Notes: generated by a model not told the origin, from the letters alone. Counted from the stretch's first letter, positions 44,721-57,085 are shown. The stretch: DNA of 64,000 nt from Hyparrhenia diplandra (GCA_015847255.1 JADLZK010002797.1:62001-126000); one strand, 5' to 3'. Made by a program: numbers and translations.

Positions 44721-45735
44721 CATTGTCCCTTTCGAAATTAAAGATTCTTACATGTTGGCTTGTGTGATGTGGACAGATAGTGATTCTCTCTCTTTTAAAA
44801 AATTCACCAGGCATTTTAGGTTGATTATAATGGGAAGCGTATTGGCTCCTGCACCATTAGTCAATAAGAAAACGTGTATAGAATCAGCACACACAGAAAA
44901 GCATGCCTCCTGTGCATGACTCTTGTCAATTGAAACTTGAGTGCATTTGTCGTAGTCCTGGTCAATGTAGTTCCAGGGTCTACAATTTTTTTTATGCTCA
45001 AGTTTTTTCACACACGGCAGGGTCACCAAAGTGGCTGCAAAAGCACTGTTGTATTTATTGTGACCAAAATATGTCTTTTTATTGTGACCAAAAAAAAATG
45101 TCTACAGACTGAATATGGTTGCAACTTAAAACTTTTTTGGCCTTCTCATAAAGTTGGTGCTATATTTACATGGTGTCTGCTCTTCACAATTGTAGCTGAA
45201 TCTATTTTGTTGTCCTTCAAAATTGTCGGTGCAAATAGATTAATGAGTTACATGGCCTACTCTTGCTATTTGAGTAGTTTTGGTACTGTGACTTTCACTG
45301 CTCCATTTTCTCCTGTGTTTTGTTTGCTGAAACGGAGATTTATAAATCTTATGTGTGCTAGAAATATTTGATCAATCGGTTCTGTAGACACTTGAAATAT
45401 CCTGCACCAAGACACATAGTTCTGTTTAAAACCATGGCATAATTCAGGTCATATCAGTTACAAGAGATTTGCCATGGTACAGTAGGGTAGTACATTGTTT
45501 ATGTAAATTTAAGTGGACAACATAGATTGTATTTTTATAGCTCAGATCACCCTTTTCGAAGTCTTGATAATTTTCATAAACTAAAATGGGAATACTACAG
45601 TGGGAAATATTCTGGGTAACATACTTCATCATACAAAAAAAATCTTTTCACATAGAGGGGATCACTACAAAATTTTATATTTTAGTTATTTTGAGCAATT
45701 TGTAGGAAATAATGTTGTTATTTAAACCAGTTTCT
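44721..45735. other. AT-rich gene-free stretch
   Basis: Only short low-complexity frames. It may be intron or 5' sequence of the RPA-like gene or Helitron interior. Confidence 0.4.
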
Positions 45736-45737
45736 AA

Positions 45738-46090
45738 GCAACACAATAAGTATGGAATTCCCTTTGGGGATAACCTGATAAAGACTCACTTCAAATGAGT
45801 ATGGAATTTTCTTTCATCGACAGATGAGTGCTTGACTTCGAGCACGATTCAGTCCACACGCACTCGGCTTCAGTAGTTCAGCCTCCTGCAGGCAAGTAGA
45901 ACAGATTAGGATCTCAATTGTAACAAAATAAGTATGGAATTTCCTTTGGGATAACCAGATAAAGACTCACTTCAAATGACTATGTAATTTTCTTTCATCG
46001 ACAAATGAGTGCTTGACTTCGAAAGCACGATTGGTCCACACGCGCTGGCTTCAGCAGTTCAGCCTCCTTCAGGGAGATATTGTTTACCGG
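45738..46090. repeat. About 180-bp tandem duplication
   Basis: A block starting ACAATAAGTATGGAATTCCC at about 45740 recurs at about 45923 as ACAAAATAAGTATGGAATTT, through GATGAGTGCTTGACTTCG and TTCAGCCTCCT in both copies, with about 90% identity. Confidence 0.8.
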
Positions 46091-46544
46091 GAGATATTGT
46101 TTGCGGGCGCAGCCAGCCGCGGATGGATTATAGTCCCATTATTGTCTCTATGTGGACACCTTTTTTGCACAGTGTCCATACCGTTTTTTGGCCTGGTTTC
46201 CCTTCAGTTTGATGTGAAGGCTTTTGAATTCCTATACCAATAATCTCATATGCAGCTTGTATGTTGATGACCTATGCAAAACAGCGGCCACTTTACATCC
46301 ATGGTGATGTTGAGGCTTCATTGTCTTTTTATAGCTGTTTTCCCTTTTTTTTGCGTGCGCTTTTACCGCTGGCTCTTTGTATCATGGATCTTTACATACT
46401 TTAATGAATAATAGCATCGCCCGGGTTTACAAACGTTCCTAGCCTTCGTTCACCATCATTCGGTTTTCGTGCTTACCAACACAGTTCAATCGATAACATG
46501 ATTTCATGCAGCTTGGAACGATGACTTTTTAGGGCTCTGTCCTC

Positions 46545-49287
46545 CCCGCGCCCAGTGACCGGGCGTCTTTGTCATCTCGTGTCCGTGTTCCGCCGCAAGT
46601 GGGAATACCGCGGAGGGAGCGATGACGGCCCAATACTGACATGTTGACCTTGTCCTTCTTGATGAGCATGTCCGTCTTCATTCCTTTTTAATTGCTTCAA
46701 TGCATAATCGACCAAAGATATGGTTTACAAAGTTGAACTCCCGACCACCTGCTGCATGGTCCATATAGCTATCCGGTTATCCGGTTGTTGACGTTGATTT
46801 GTTTGTTTCTTTGTAGGGAAACAACCTCTATGCTGAAATCCCCGAACCCGAGGTTGAAGCCAAAAGCCCGCAAATAGAGGAAGGTGGCATCTATGTCATT
46901 GCCGGGTTCGTGGTCTCCAACGCAAAGAAATCCTACTGTGGCTGTTGATGCTCCATACACGGTGGAGTTCACCCCCGCACACCACTATCTCAACCGCAAG
47001 GAGTGATCTAGCTGATTTTCCAAAATATGCATACAACATCACTCCTATAAATAGCCTCACGCCCATGCCGGGTGACACTACAAATTTCCTAGGTGAGTTC
47101 CTGTGTGGCTAAAGAAAATGATTTCAGATCCTTCTTGCTTTTCAGAATCAGATCTTGTGGGTTCCGCTACCGCATATACTATTGGAGCGCTGGTTGAAGT
47201 GTCCGACGTGCAGATCGCGGCACACGCCTAACAAGCCACCTACGCTGTCGGGCACATTATTCTTAGGGACCTAAGGTAGTATACATTGCATATGCTGTAT
47301 GTGGTTTCCCTACTGTGCTGTTGCAAAGACCCTTATCATCTAACTTGGAACATTCTACTCTCAACTGCAGCTACTCTGAGATTAAGATCACCCTATGGGG
47401 ACAGAGATCCACTGCCTTCAACACTCAAGGTGTCTACAACAGGGATGAGGCCAAGCCGATCATCGTCTTGTTTGTCGGGGGGCTAATGAAATCCTACCAA
47501 GGTAGACATTGCTCTCTTACCGGCTCTAAGCTCAACTGCCTTCTATTTGTGTTTGCGTAACCCTTTATAGAGTCTAACAGATTCAGTCACCATGCTCGTT
47601 TGTTTCAGGCAACTGCTACTTAAGTGGCAACGCAGCGTGCCGTTGGTATTTCAATCCAACTATCCCAGAAGCACGCCCACTGTATGATAGGTACAATGTT
47701 GTCCAAGTTCAGACCATGGCACCTCCTTTACCTGCTAGTTTACCTCTCATTAGCTAATGTACCTTACCTCTATGCAGTTATCACAACCAGAGACTTGAGA
47801 TACGGTCGGTCGCATCCGCGGTGCAGCAGCGTGTCCAGAGTCGTGCATCAGCTCAGCTTGAGGAGAAGAGTCTTTTCGAAATGAACCAGATCAACCCTTA
47901 TGACTTCTCTGTAAGGACACTACACATTATAGTGAACTGACTGCCTGTATAAAACAAATTATGTCTGTCATTCCATCTTTCTCATGTTACATCTCTGTAT
48001 CAACAACAATGCAGGAGGATGGCTACCGCTGCACTGTCACTATTGGACGCCTTGTTCCCGGTGCATCGTGGTGGTTCCCATCATGCAACAAATGCAGCAA
48101 ATCTTGTGTCCCAGATGGTACCGGTTACAAGTGCATTCCGTGCTCAAGCACTTCCTTCAAGTTCAAGTAGGCACTTCTTCCATTGTTTGGTTCCCTCCTA
48201 ATTCTATGATAAGGCATGGATGGGCCCTAAACACGCACTAATTTCAGGTACAAGGTGTGTTTCGTGGCCCTAGATGGCACCGATGAATTTGAAATGGTGT
48301 GCTTCGGGGACATCGCTAGACGGATCATTGGGAAGCCTCGTCCAGCCAGACTTCTCGGGACATCGGCCAGGACCTCACCGCATATCCGGTGACATAACAA
48401 AGTTGGTTTCTCTCAGGTTCACCTTTGCGTTACCATGACACGCCGAGCTTCTACAAGGCCACAAAGACCTACAATGTCGCCGCCCGGTCACAAAGACATG
48501 GCCATCCCGCCTGCTGCCCGTGTAATGCTTTGGACATGATCTTTGCTGCAGACGGGAACAATGGACACCCTGCTGCGGCTCAGTCTGGCGATTCGTCAAG
48601 CAATAGTGGAAGTCAGGATACACCTCAGCAATCAACTCCTCTTACGCCGGCTAGCTCACTGTCTTCACGGACCTTTCTAAGGTATGTGTCTTATGCTACT
48701 TCCGCTTAGCACGACTATTCCACCCTTTACATCTGTAATCTCGTGTCTCTTATTTGTTCCAGACTCCGCGACCGAATCTTGGTTCCCTTGAGACACCAGT
48801 GTCAAACAAGCGTAGGAGAGGGTAATATATTTACCATGCCTCCAACCTATTCAGTGTGGTTTCCCATCTGTACCTAACAACTACTCCTGTGCAGTGGTCG
48901 GGCCAAGGGTGCCAAAACCCGCCGTAAGCTGGTCATGCCGAATGATGATGAAGCTGCAGATGCTAATTTGGACGCTCAGATTTCGGGTATGCTTTCGGTG
49001 TGTTCTTGTAGGGCCACCCAACTGCTAGCTTATACACTTGAACCGACAACTGCTACGCATCTAACTTCTTACCACTGCTTTGTGAATTACCAAGCTTTGC
49101 CTGTTCTAGTAATGAAGCTTTCTGTAAACAGAGCACCGCATCAGCATGTATTAATTATTCAAAGAATGAGGTGCTAATCCATAACATTTTCTCTGTGATT
49201 CCTTACAGTGGTGCGCATGACGGAGCCCAGGGTTCTGATGGTGAACACTTCTCTCCAGAAAATTCTCCCCCTGTGGTGAACACCTAG
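46545..49287 (+). pseudogene. Replication protein A 70-kDa-like gene (probably Helitron-associated), broken
   Basis: Eleven exon-like pieces with good splice sites are colinear with RPA1. N-terminal OB-like domain: VSVFRRKWEYRGGSDDGPI near 46580, HVDLVLLDEH and, from 46814, GNNLYAEIPEPE, VDAPYTVEFTPAHHYLN and DFPKYAYNITPINSL. Central OB fold: 47146-47275, 47371-47501 (EIKITLWGQRSTAFNTQGVY), 47609-47690 (YLSGNAACRWYFNPTIPEA) and 47778-47910. C-terminal domain with a Cys4 zinc ribbon: 48015-48166 (SCNKCSKSC and YKCIPC) and 48248 on. A basic tail ends at TAG 49285-49287. In-frame stops (TAA at 47228) and small indels (46637, 46938, about 48340) break it. RPA binds single-stranded DNA. Plant Helitrons often encode such a protein, and a Helitron-type end follows at 50379. 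Confidence 0.8.
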
Positions 49288-50350
49288 ACAAGGTAGGATC
49301 CTTAGCTCCACACTTCTTACCTATCCATCCTCTTTACATTTGTGCCTTATCTGTTATCCGAAGACCAGAGAAAGTAATTCTAAATATTGACTGACAACAG
49401 CAGTTTCCAGAAACCTGCAATTGATAGTATAGTTGTCTATCTCACAGGTCACAACACAGAGTTAGCAGTTCTTGCCATGTAGTTTCTTCAGCAATGGTTT
49501 TTCTTACATGTACAGTATACATGCAGAGCTAATAGTTGTGCTAACGCTACGGACATGATTTCGAGTTGACCACTAAATATGATTATGGCTGTCCTTGCTT
49601 TAGATTTGTCTAACTGATTACTTTTCTTACCATGATTCAAAAAGGCAATAGTAAACTCATTCTTTGACCCACCATATTACACTTCAGTTTGGGTTGTACC
49701 ACCGAATATCGCTTTGTAGATTTTCTAAGAAGCAATGTTCGTGTGCAGGTGCAGTTAACAGGACCCAGACTTTTGGTTGGACTGGCTCGCTAACATCTGC
49801 CGTCCCGGAGGAGACTTCACTTTTTTTTTGGTGGCGTGGTGTGCTCGCATCGGAAACCGACGCCTCTTTTCTTCGTGCTCGATTGGCTCATGCATTGGCC
49901 TTGTAGGCGTAAAGAACTCATTTCAAGAACCTATTTGATTAGGTGTGGTTGTGTGAACTTTTACTTTAGTTTATTGGAACTTATTACTCAAGTGGATCTC
50001 GACCTGACCACGTGCAGATTCTGACTTTAGCATTGGGTCCACCTGGAGCGGCCACTGGAGCTAGCTACATCCGGTTCCTTTGCCTACGAAGCTTAAAGAC
50101 CCCATATTGCCTTCGTAGTGGCATGATCACTCTTATCTATTGTCGCCTCCCCGCATGCAATGAACCACCGATGTTCTACTTGTAATTTGTGTACGCCCGA
50201 ACTCATTTGGCTAAGAACAACAATTAAAGTACCATCTATGATGGATGTGTACGTACTTTGAACAAGATTTAGTTTCCTTTGTCAACGTCTCGTGCTGTAA
50301 TAATTATTTATTATTTTAGCATCCTTCCTTTGTTCATGTGGCCATTCACC
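49288..50350. other. Gene-free stretch between the RPA-like gene and the Helitron-type end
   Basis: No domain is recognised. Short frames only. Confidence 0.45.
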
Positions 50351-50351
50351 A

Positions 50352-50379
50352 GCGCGCATGGGCGCGCACCATTCACTAG
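50352..50379 (+). mobile_element. Helitron-type 3' terminus
   Basis: A perfect GCGCGC/GCGCGC hairpin (50352-50357 with 50362-50367, loop ATGG) is followed after 8 nt by CTAG at 50376-50379 and then T. This is the standard Helitron 3' signature (hairpin, short spacer, CTRR, insertion before T). Together with the RPA-like gene 1 kb upstream in the same orientation it suggests a Helitron ending here. The 5' TC end and a Rep/helicase gene were not found in the window. Confidence 0.6.
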
Positions 50380-50655
50380 TCATATATTATTGGATACATG
50401 GATCGGAGTTTCGGAGGCCGTTGAGATGGCGCCAATGTTATCTGCCGCCGACCACCCCCCACGCAAGCAGCCCACATGTGTTTTCCAGCCCAGCAGCTGG
50501 CCCAGTCGCCCCACGTCGCGTCCTGATTCCAGCCCAGCAGCCAACCCAGCCGCCCCCGCAACGCCGGCGCCAGCGCGTCTCGGCCCACCAACGCCAGGAG
50601 CCCACTCGGGCGCGCGCCTAGCAATGCCACCGTTGAAAATTAAAAAAGTGACGGC
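50380..50655. other. GC-rich stretch with GCCCA-rich words
   Basis: No gene is recognised. The CCCAGCAG/GGCGCGCG-rich composition resembles the block after the tRNA-like sequence at 57.1-57.4 kb, read on the other strand. Confidence 0.35.
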
Positions 50656-50659
50656 AGCT

Positions 50660-50720
50660 GGAGTTGAACACAGGACCTTAAGGTTCACAGTTGCATTCCC
50701 TACCACTACAACATGTGACT
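50660..50720 (-). repeat. tRNA-like sequence (minus strand)
   Basis: On the minus strand TGTTGTAGTGG (50713-50703) resembles an A box and TGTTCAACTCC (50670-50660) a B box, 32 nt apart. The part AAGGTCCTG just before the B box also occurs in the copy at 57060. It is not a foldable tRNA. Confidence 0.45.
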
Positions 50721-50744
50721 GTTTTGTTGAATGCATGAAATATT

Positions 50745-51245
50745 ATATACTTAGTTTCAAATTATTTGTTATATACCTTTTATTGTTTCCTTTACTATCC
50801 ATTTTCATATTTTTTCTTCTTCTTCTGTTTTTCTGTTTTCTTTGTTTCAGTTTCTTTTTTTTTTTTTTTTCTTTCCACCGTGGGTAAGGATAGTAGTTCT
50901 TACGTGCACTTTTTTCCTTTTCTTACTTTTTTTTTCTTTTTTTATTTCATTTTTACTTTCTTTCTTTTTTCTTTCATTTTTCTTGTTCGGTCGTTTATTA
51001 TTATTACTACTTCCCCTTTTTTTTTTTCCATTGATGCCCATGCACGTGCGTACGTGCATGTGTCGTAGGTGGTGTTGTGTTCTTTTTCCTATTTTTTTAT
51101 TTTATTCATTTATGTTTTTATTTATTTCTTTGTTTATTTTATTTTACTTTATTATTTTGTTTTTAAGACTTTTTCATTGTATATTTTCTTTTTTTTTCTT
51201 TTTTTAAGACTTGTAATGTTCCTATATTATTTATGAAATGACCAT
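50745..51245. repeat. T-rich polypyrimidine tract
   Basis: About 500 bp of TTTTCTTT-type sequence. All Phe/Leu/Ser-rich frames here are artefacts. Confidence 0.85.
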
Positions 51246-51269
51246 CGATATATTTTTTGCTTGTTCAAG

Positions 51270-51780
51270 TAGTATGTATGTGATGTTTCTATAGTACACA
51301 TGTGATGTTTCTTATTATATTTTATTTTGTTCATATAGTGCATATGTGATGTTACGTGATATATCTTTTGATGTTCCTATAATACATATGTGTTGTTCAG
51401 TGATATATCTTTTGATGTTCCTATATGTGCTATTACGTGGTATATCTTTTGATGTTTCTATAGTACACATGTGGTGTTTCTTATTATATTTTATTTTGTT
51501 CACATAGTGCACATGTGATGTTCATATAGTACATATGTGATGTTACGTGATATATCTTTTGATGTTTCTATAGTACATATGTGATGTTACGTGATACATC
51601 TTTTGATTTTCTATAACACATACAATGGTGTTCTAGGATATATTTTGAGATGTTCGATAACACATATATTGATGTTTAGAATATATTTTGTGATGTTCTA
51701 GATATATTTTGTGATGTTCTATGATGTATTTTATGATGTTTAGTGACACATATGCTGATGTTCTAGGATATGTGATGTTC
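51270..51780. repeat. AT-rich tandem repeats with GATGTTACGTGATATATC words
   Basis: Words such as GTGATGTTACGTGATATATC and CTATAGTACATATGTGATGT recur at least five times. A larger unit of about 170 bp starting GATGTTTCTATAGTACACAT occurs at about 51283 and 51452. Confidence 0.75.
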
Positions 51781-52007
51781 GGTTAGTTTTTTTTTCTTAT
51801 ATTTATTGGACTCTAATTAATTATTTTTATTTCATTCATCCCTTACATCTTTTATTTTGTTTCCTTATACTCCCTCCATCCTGATTTATCGGGCGCGCAT
51901 GCGTTTTTCAATTTGGCCATATTAAGAGGCGGGCAGCGATATCAAGAGGGCCTGGTCATCATTCTGCATGTATGGGCCAACACTCATCGCTGCAACTAGT
52001 ACTCTAG

Positions 52008-55000
52008 AATATTTTATTTATTTATTTATTTTTTGACCGAAAACATAGGATTCCATTACTTAACAAAGACGAAGCTATTTGAACCATTACATTGTTAATG
52101 GTTACATCTTGGAGCGCCACAATGAAAGGGCACTCATGCACATGGGATGGATTGCAACATAAAGCCTCAAAAGTATTGATATGAGAGAGGGTATGGGACA
52201 AGCTCCGCCTAGCTAGAGAATCCGCCATTTGGTTGTTTTCTCTGCGAATCCACGTGCACCGTAATTGAACTTCCTACAAGGGCTGGAAAGACAAGCTCGT
52301 GGTAGGGCTTTATTCTCCAAATCCGGCGGGTTGGTTCTGTCGACGCCATTGATGTAGTTTACAAGTCGTAGGTTGTCCGATAGAAGAGCCGCGTCGTCTC
52401 TCATATTCATCCCGCAAAAAATAGAGGCCGCAAGAGCTAATCCTGCCGACTTCGGCCATCAAAACAGATGTTGAATCGACAAACAAGCTTTAATGAAAAA
52501 CAGAAATGGGAGGTGATATTGAGGAGTTAACAATAAAATTCCCAGCCCCCGCTCTCCTTGCCGTGCCCCGTGTACATCCGGAATGATAGATGCATCAGTA
52601 TAACACCCGAAACCATCCAAGACAGAGGGAAGTTGAAGGAGGAACCTGTCACTAGCGTCAATTGTGCCGTTGACTTGATGCCCGGGAGCCTCCCCTGAGT
52701 TGGTCTATGGACAGCCAAGGCCTGCTGAAAAGCTATAATGTGTCCTTGCTGCGCTTGGTGACTTGGTGCATTTTGACCTGCATTATGAGTAATTGTACCT
52801 TGATTTGAGGGTCGCCCACATTAGTTTGAACCGATTCCTCTTGAATTACTCGGAGGTGGTGTTGCATGTGTGCTTGAGCAGCTGCATGTATCTGGACCGG
52901 GCTCCATCTTCTCCCCTTAAACCTGAAATCATTTCTTGCTTTCCAAATATACCACATAATAAAAAAAGTTGTGCATAGTAGTTGTTCGAAGGGTTTGTAG
53001 ATAGAATAGAAGAAAAGAGCAATTTGCACACCATCCTCGTGAACAGTTATATTGTGGATTGGAAGAGGAGGTGTAGAGGTAGCCCATACCGGGCGTGGAA
53101 GGTCGCAGAGGAAGAAGAGGTGGATGTCATCTTCGGCAGCTCCACAATGATTGCAAAACCTCGCTTATATGAGGGCAGTACCTACCTGCTCGTTCTCCAA
53201 GTAGCAATGGCTCTCCTAATGATTCTCCAAGCAAAAGTTTTCAAAATGGGGAGGGATAGTCTTACATTTCCAAGCTTTTTTTGAGAATACTATTAGCATC
53301 GCCAGTAATACTCCTAGACCCCCCCGAGATGGTAGAGAGTGCCCATCCCGATTCCTAAGATTGGAGTAGATAGATTTTGTAGTGCAGGCCCCATTAGTAG
53401 CAGGAACCCAACGAAGGATGTCCCTATGATCGAATTAACTACAGGAACTGCTAGTATAGATTGAGCAGACCTCGGGGAGAAAATAGATTCAATGAAAGGT
53501 TGGTTCCATTGATGGGTATTGGGGTGCCATAGGTCAAGAACAACAGCTAGGAAGAGGTTGGACAAAGGATGTAGGGTCAAATGGGCATAGATGTCACTCC
53601 AAATAGGGCACCATGGGGTGGACCAGATAGAAGAATTACCTGTGTGGATTTGTAAGGTGACACCGTCATTTAGGTGATGTCGACCACGCAAAATAGAGGA
53701 CCAAAATATTGACTTTGGAGTGTTATTAGGGGCATTCCAAAAAGAGGTGTTGGGGAAATATTTAGCCTTATGGATAGTAGAGAGGAAAGGGGTTTTATCA
53801 GTAGCCACATTCCAAGCCGAATGAACTATTAGACTTGTATTGATCGTTTCCATGTCTCTAATGCCGAGACCACCTTCCTCCTTTGTTCTAGTGACGTCGT
53901 CCCATGATCTATAGTGGATTGGAGTCGTCTCCTGTTCTTCTTGTACACCTGTCCACCAAAACCTCTTGATAATGGTATTAATTTTTTTATAAAAGCTTTG
54001 GAAAACAATACAGTAGACATGTAGTAAATAGGTATTGATTAGAGGACAGATTTGATGTATTGCAACCTACCAGCATGGTTTAGCTTGTTTGCTTTGATAG
54101 TACCCAGCTTGGACATGAATTTACCATAGATAAAATCATAAGCTTTATTCTTATCTTTGTGAGAGAAAATCATAGGGTGTCCTAAATGCATGGTGTGAGG
54201 TTGTAAGTCTTGCACAGGAAAGATATTTTTGATTTGCACCCTAACCGACAGCGGTACATGCTTGCTGAAATAAATGGCAGATTTCGAAGATTTGGTGTCT
54301 GACCTGAAGCGGTTGCAGAAATCATAAAGGATTAGCTTGAGTTGTTGAGCCTCCCGAGGTGTCGCTCGGCCACATGAGAATTAAATCATCTGCAAATAAC
54401 AAGGAATGTATAACTGGCCCTCCATGGCCGAGAGATATACCTGTCAAGTTATTAGATTGCAGAGCTTCTTGTAGACGGATGGACAGTTCATTAATAGCTA
54501 CAACAAACAAGTAAGGAGAAAGAGGACAACCTTGCCTCAACCCTCGTTGAGAGGTAAAGAAGTCTGAGGGCTCATCATTAACCAGGACTGCAAATTGAGG
54601 GGAGGAGACACAAGTATTGATCAAATTTATAAAACTATCCTGCAGCCCTAGACGTCGAAGAGCCGCCGCTATGAAGTCCCACTCCAATCTGTCGAAGGCT
54701 TTGGCTAGATCAATTTTTAAAATAAAGGCTTGGTCCCTCCAGGACTTAAGATTGAAGGAGTGAATGATCTCCTGAGTTATAATAATATTGGAAGAGATAT
54801 GGCGGTGAGCAACGAAGGCTGATTGCGCTTGGTCAATGTAACTGGAAGGTGCCGTTTGAGACGGTTAGCCAAAGATTTAGTAATGACTTTATAAATAACA
54901 TTGCAAAGGCTAATAGGCCTAAAATCTTTGGGGGTTGTTGGTTGCGTAATTTTAGGGATGAGAGTAATAAAAGTTTGATTCAATTCAGAAGGTAAAGCAG

Positions 55001-56533
55001 CATGTGTATAGAAATCAGTTACCACTTTATATATGTCTTGATGTGCCCATGGCCAGGCTGCTTTATAAAAGCCCGCATTGAATCCATCTGGACCAGGGGC
55101 CGCATTGCTGTGCATCTCTTTAATAATTGCCTGGATTTCCTGCAAGGTTGGGACAGAATAAGTGTACCTGAAATGATGCTCACGTTGAGTTGCCTCTTCC
55201 TCTTGTTCCTGTTGTGTTCTGTGGTGGATAGCAAGAGGATGATCGGTGACTGAGGTGGGTGTGTGCAGAGTAGAGGGTTGTTGATGTGCGGATTCCTGGG
55301 TCGAAGAGGATGCATGCATCTGAGAGGTGAAAATGTCCTTGAAATAGGTAATCAGGGTATGCGCTAATTGGTCAGGGGTGGTAGAATGTGACCCATCTGG
55401 GTTGACTAGGTAGGAGATCCTATTCTTGCGGTTTCGCTTAATAATGGCGCGGTAGAAAAAGGCTGTGTTTCTATCCCCATCCCGTGCCCATGCTTTTATT
55501 GCTCTCTGGAGATGATATTTCTCTTCTTTAATCGTTAGGTCTTGGTGCTCGGTGTGCAGCCTGACCTGAAGGTCATGATCCTGTTGATCCGGGGGAAGGC
55601 TTTGTTGGTGAAGGATTTGGTTTTCAATGGAAGCAAGAAGATCATTATTTTTTGGTTTTTTCCGGCGCCATCTCTTCAAATCTGCAGCAAGGAAGTTGGT
55701 TTTCTGGGAGAAAACTCTGTTAGTTGAACGTAACCAACTATTTTTAGCAATGTCATTGTACTCATCATCAAGCAGCCACCAATTCTCAAATCTAAACGGT
55801 TTGTTCACTCGAGGCCTATGTGAATTAAGTAAAGCCAGAATCGGTGCATGGTCACTATACAACATCGGCAAATGGTGAACATTCGTATTAGGAAACATTA
55901 AACACCAATCGGAATTAGCAAGGAAACGATCTAGTCTTTCATAAGTCGGCGCTGAAGCAAAACGCTTATTAGTCCAGGTATACGCAGGGCCACTATATCC
56001 CAAATCAAAAAAACCGCATTGTCTAACATAACCACAAAACTCTGAAATTCTAGCAACATCAGCAGCAGTAGGTCCATATTTCTCCCTGGCATGCATTATA
56101 TCATTCATGTCCCCAAGACAGATCATAGGTAGGCCAGCATAAAGATCTACAAACTCCATAATACGGTTCCAGATAAAGATAGTTAGACGGTGATGCGGAT
56201 CTCCATAGACACACACTAAGCCATATTGGAGGTGGGTGGTTCTGTTGGTACATAAAGCAAAAACGAAGTGATGATGATCATCGACGACTGTCACATCAAC
56301 TTCATCGGTCCAAAGTAACCAGAGGCCACCCGATTGGCCGCAAGAAGGAACCACATGAGCATTGTTAAGGTTAAAATGGTTTTTAAGAGCCGTACTAGTA
56401 ATGGTGGAATTACGAGTTTCAGAAATAAAACATACCTGAGGTTTAGTGCGTACATGAGGCGGGATAGATGTTGCATGGTCGAACTGCGGAGGTTCCCGCC
56501 GGAGCCCCTACAGTTCCATGCCAGTAGACTCAT
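52008..56533 (-). mobile_element. L1-type LINE with RNase H, nearly full ORF2, broken frames
   Basis: From 56533 downward the element encodes MSLLAWNCRGSGGNLRSS (start of the APE-like endonuclease; GDMNDI and SDHAPI follow), then a reverse transcriptase (NAAPGPDGFNAGFYKAAW near 55090, KDFRPISLCNVIYKVITKSL near 54920, LLFADDLIL near 54400), the zf-RVT region, and an RNase H-like end (MADSLARRSL at 52228). It closes with a (TAAA)n tail on the minus strand (52034-52008). At least six frame changes or stops occur, for example near 56450, 54780, 54330 and 53300. ORF1 is not recognisable. The copy is the source type for the truncated LINE at 42.3 kb but is inactive. Confidence 0.85.
54777..56456 (-). 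pseudogene. LINE endonuclease and N-terminal reverse transcriptase segment
   Basis: This is the longest open stretch of the LINE, about 560 codons. It covers most of the exonuclease-endonuclease-phosphatase domain (ISETR at the start, MICLGDMNDI, LYSDHAPILA) and the first RT motifs up to NRLKRHLP. The downstream RT part with FADD is in another frame after a break near 54780, and the first 26 codons of the endonuclease are in another frame before a break near 56450. The enzyme would nick target DNA and prime reverse transcription, but it cannot be made complete. Confidence 0.8.
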
Positions 56534-57005
56534 GGGTTCTGGGGCGCTCGTTGGCGGCGCCCACGTACCGTTCACGCCCATGTTCGCCTTTGGTATAGAT
56601 CAGCACGCAAAGCGATCCCGGCCGCAGTGTCGGACGCAAAAGCGAGGTCACCGGGGGGTGCCGGCGACCCCAAACATCGTCCCGACGCGGGCACCGGCTC
56701 CATGTACTACATCCCATCCGCCTGTCTCCTGTCGCCGCGCCACTTCCTTCTCTTTGCAGGACTTTGCGCGGCTGCTCATCCACGCGGTCACGAGCACGGG
56801 GTCGCGGGATCGGCGTGTCACGGGACCCCTCGACGCGGCACGAGAGCGCGGCCGAGGCGGGATCGCGCTTGCGGCTAGGAAGACAAATGACCGGCTCCTG
56901 ACGACAAAACTGCTAGTCATAACACACCTAATCAATATGAAGCACGTACTCCCGTATCCAAAATTAGGAAGTATTATGTAGTGCTTTTCATATTTGAGGT
57001 GTTAT
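56534..57005. other. GC-rich flank of the LINE, possible ORF1/5' UTR remnant
   Basis: No gag-type zinc knuckle or other domain is visible. The LINE 5' boundary was not resolved. Confidence 0.35.
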
Positions 57006-57019
57006 ATTTTAGTAAAAGA

Positions 57020-57085
57020 GTTGAGTGGTGTGGTGGTGAAGGACCACTTTCACAAACCAAAGGTCCTAGGTTCAATTCTTGTAAT
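57020..57085 (+). repeat. tRNA-like sequence
   Basis: TGGTGTGGTGG at 57026-57036 and GGTTCAATTCT at 57069-57079 (two differences from a B box) are 32 nt apart. It shares AAGGTCCT and the geometry with the copy at 50.7 kb. Like that copy it is next to a GGGCC/GCGCGC-rich block. Confidence 0.45.

Noticed and set aside
44748..45371. Short open frames of about 90-145 codons
   Set aside because: They are AT-rich chance frames with no domain and no conserved motif.
50766..51207. Phe/Leu-rich membrane-like open frame
   Set aside because: It is a translation of a T-rich tract with no domain and no splice or start context.
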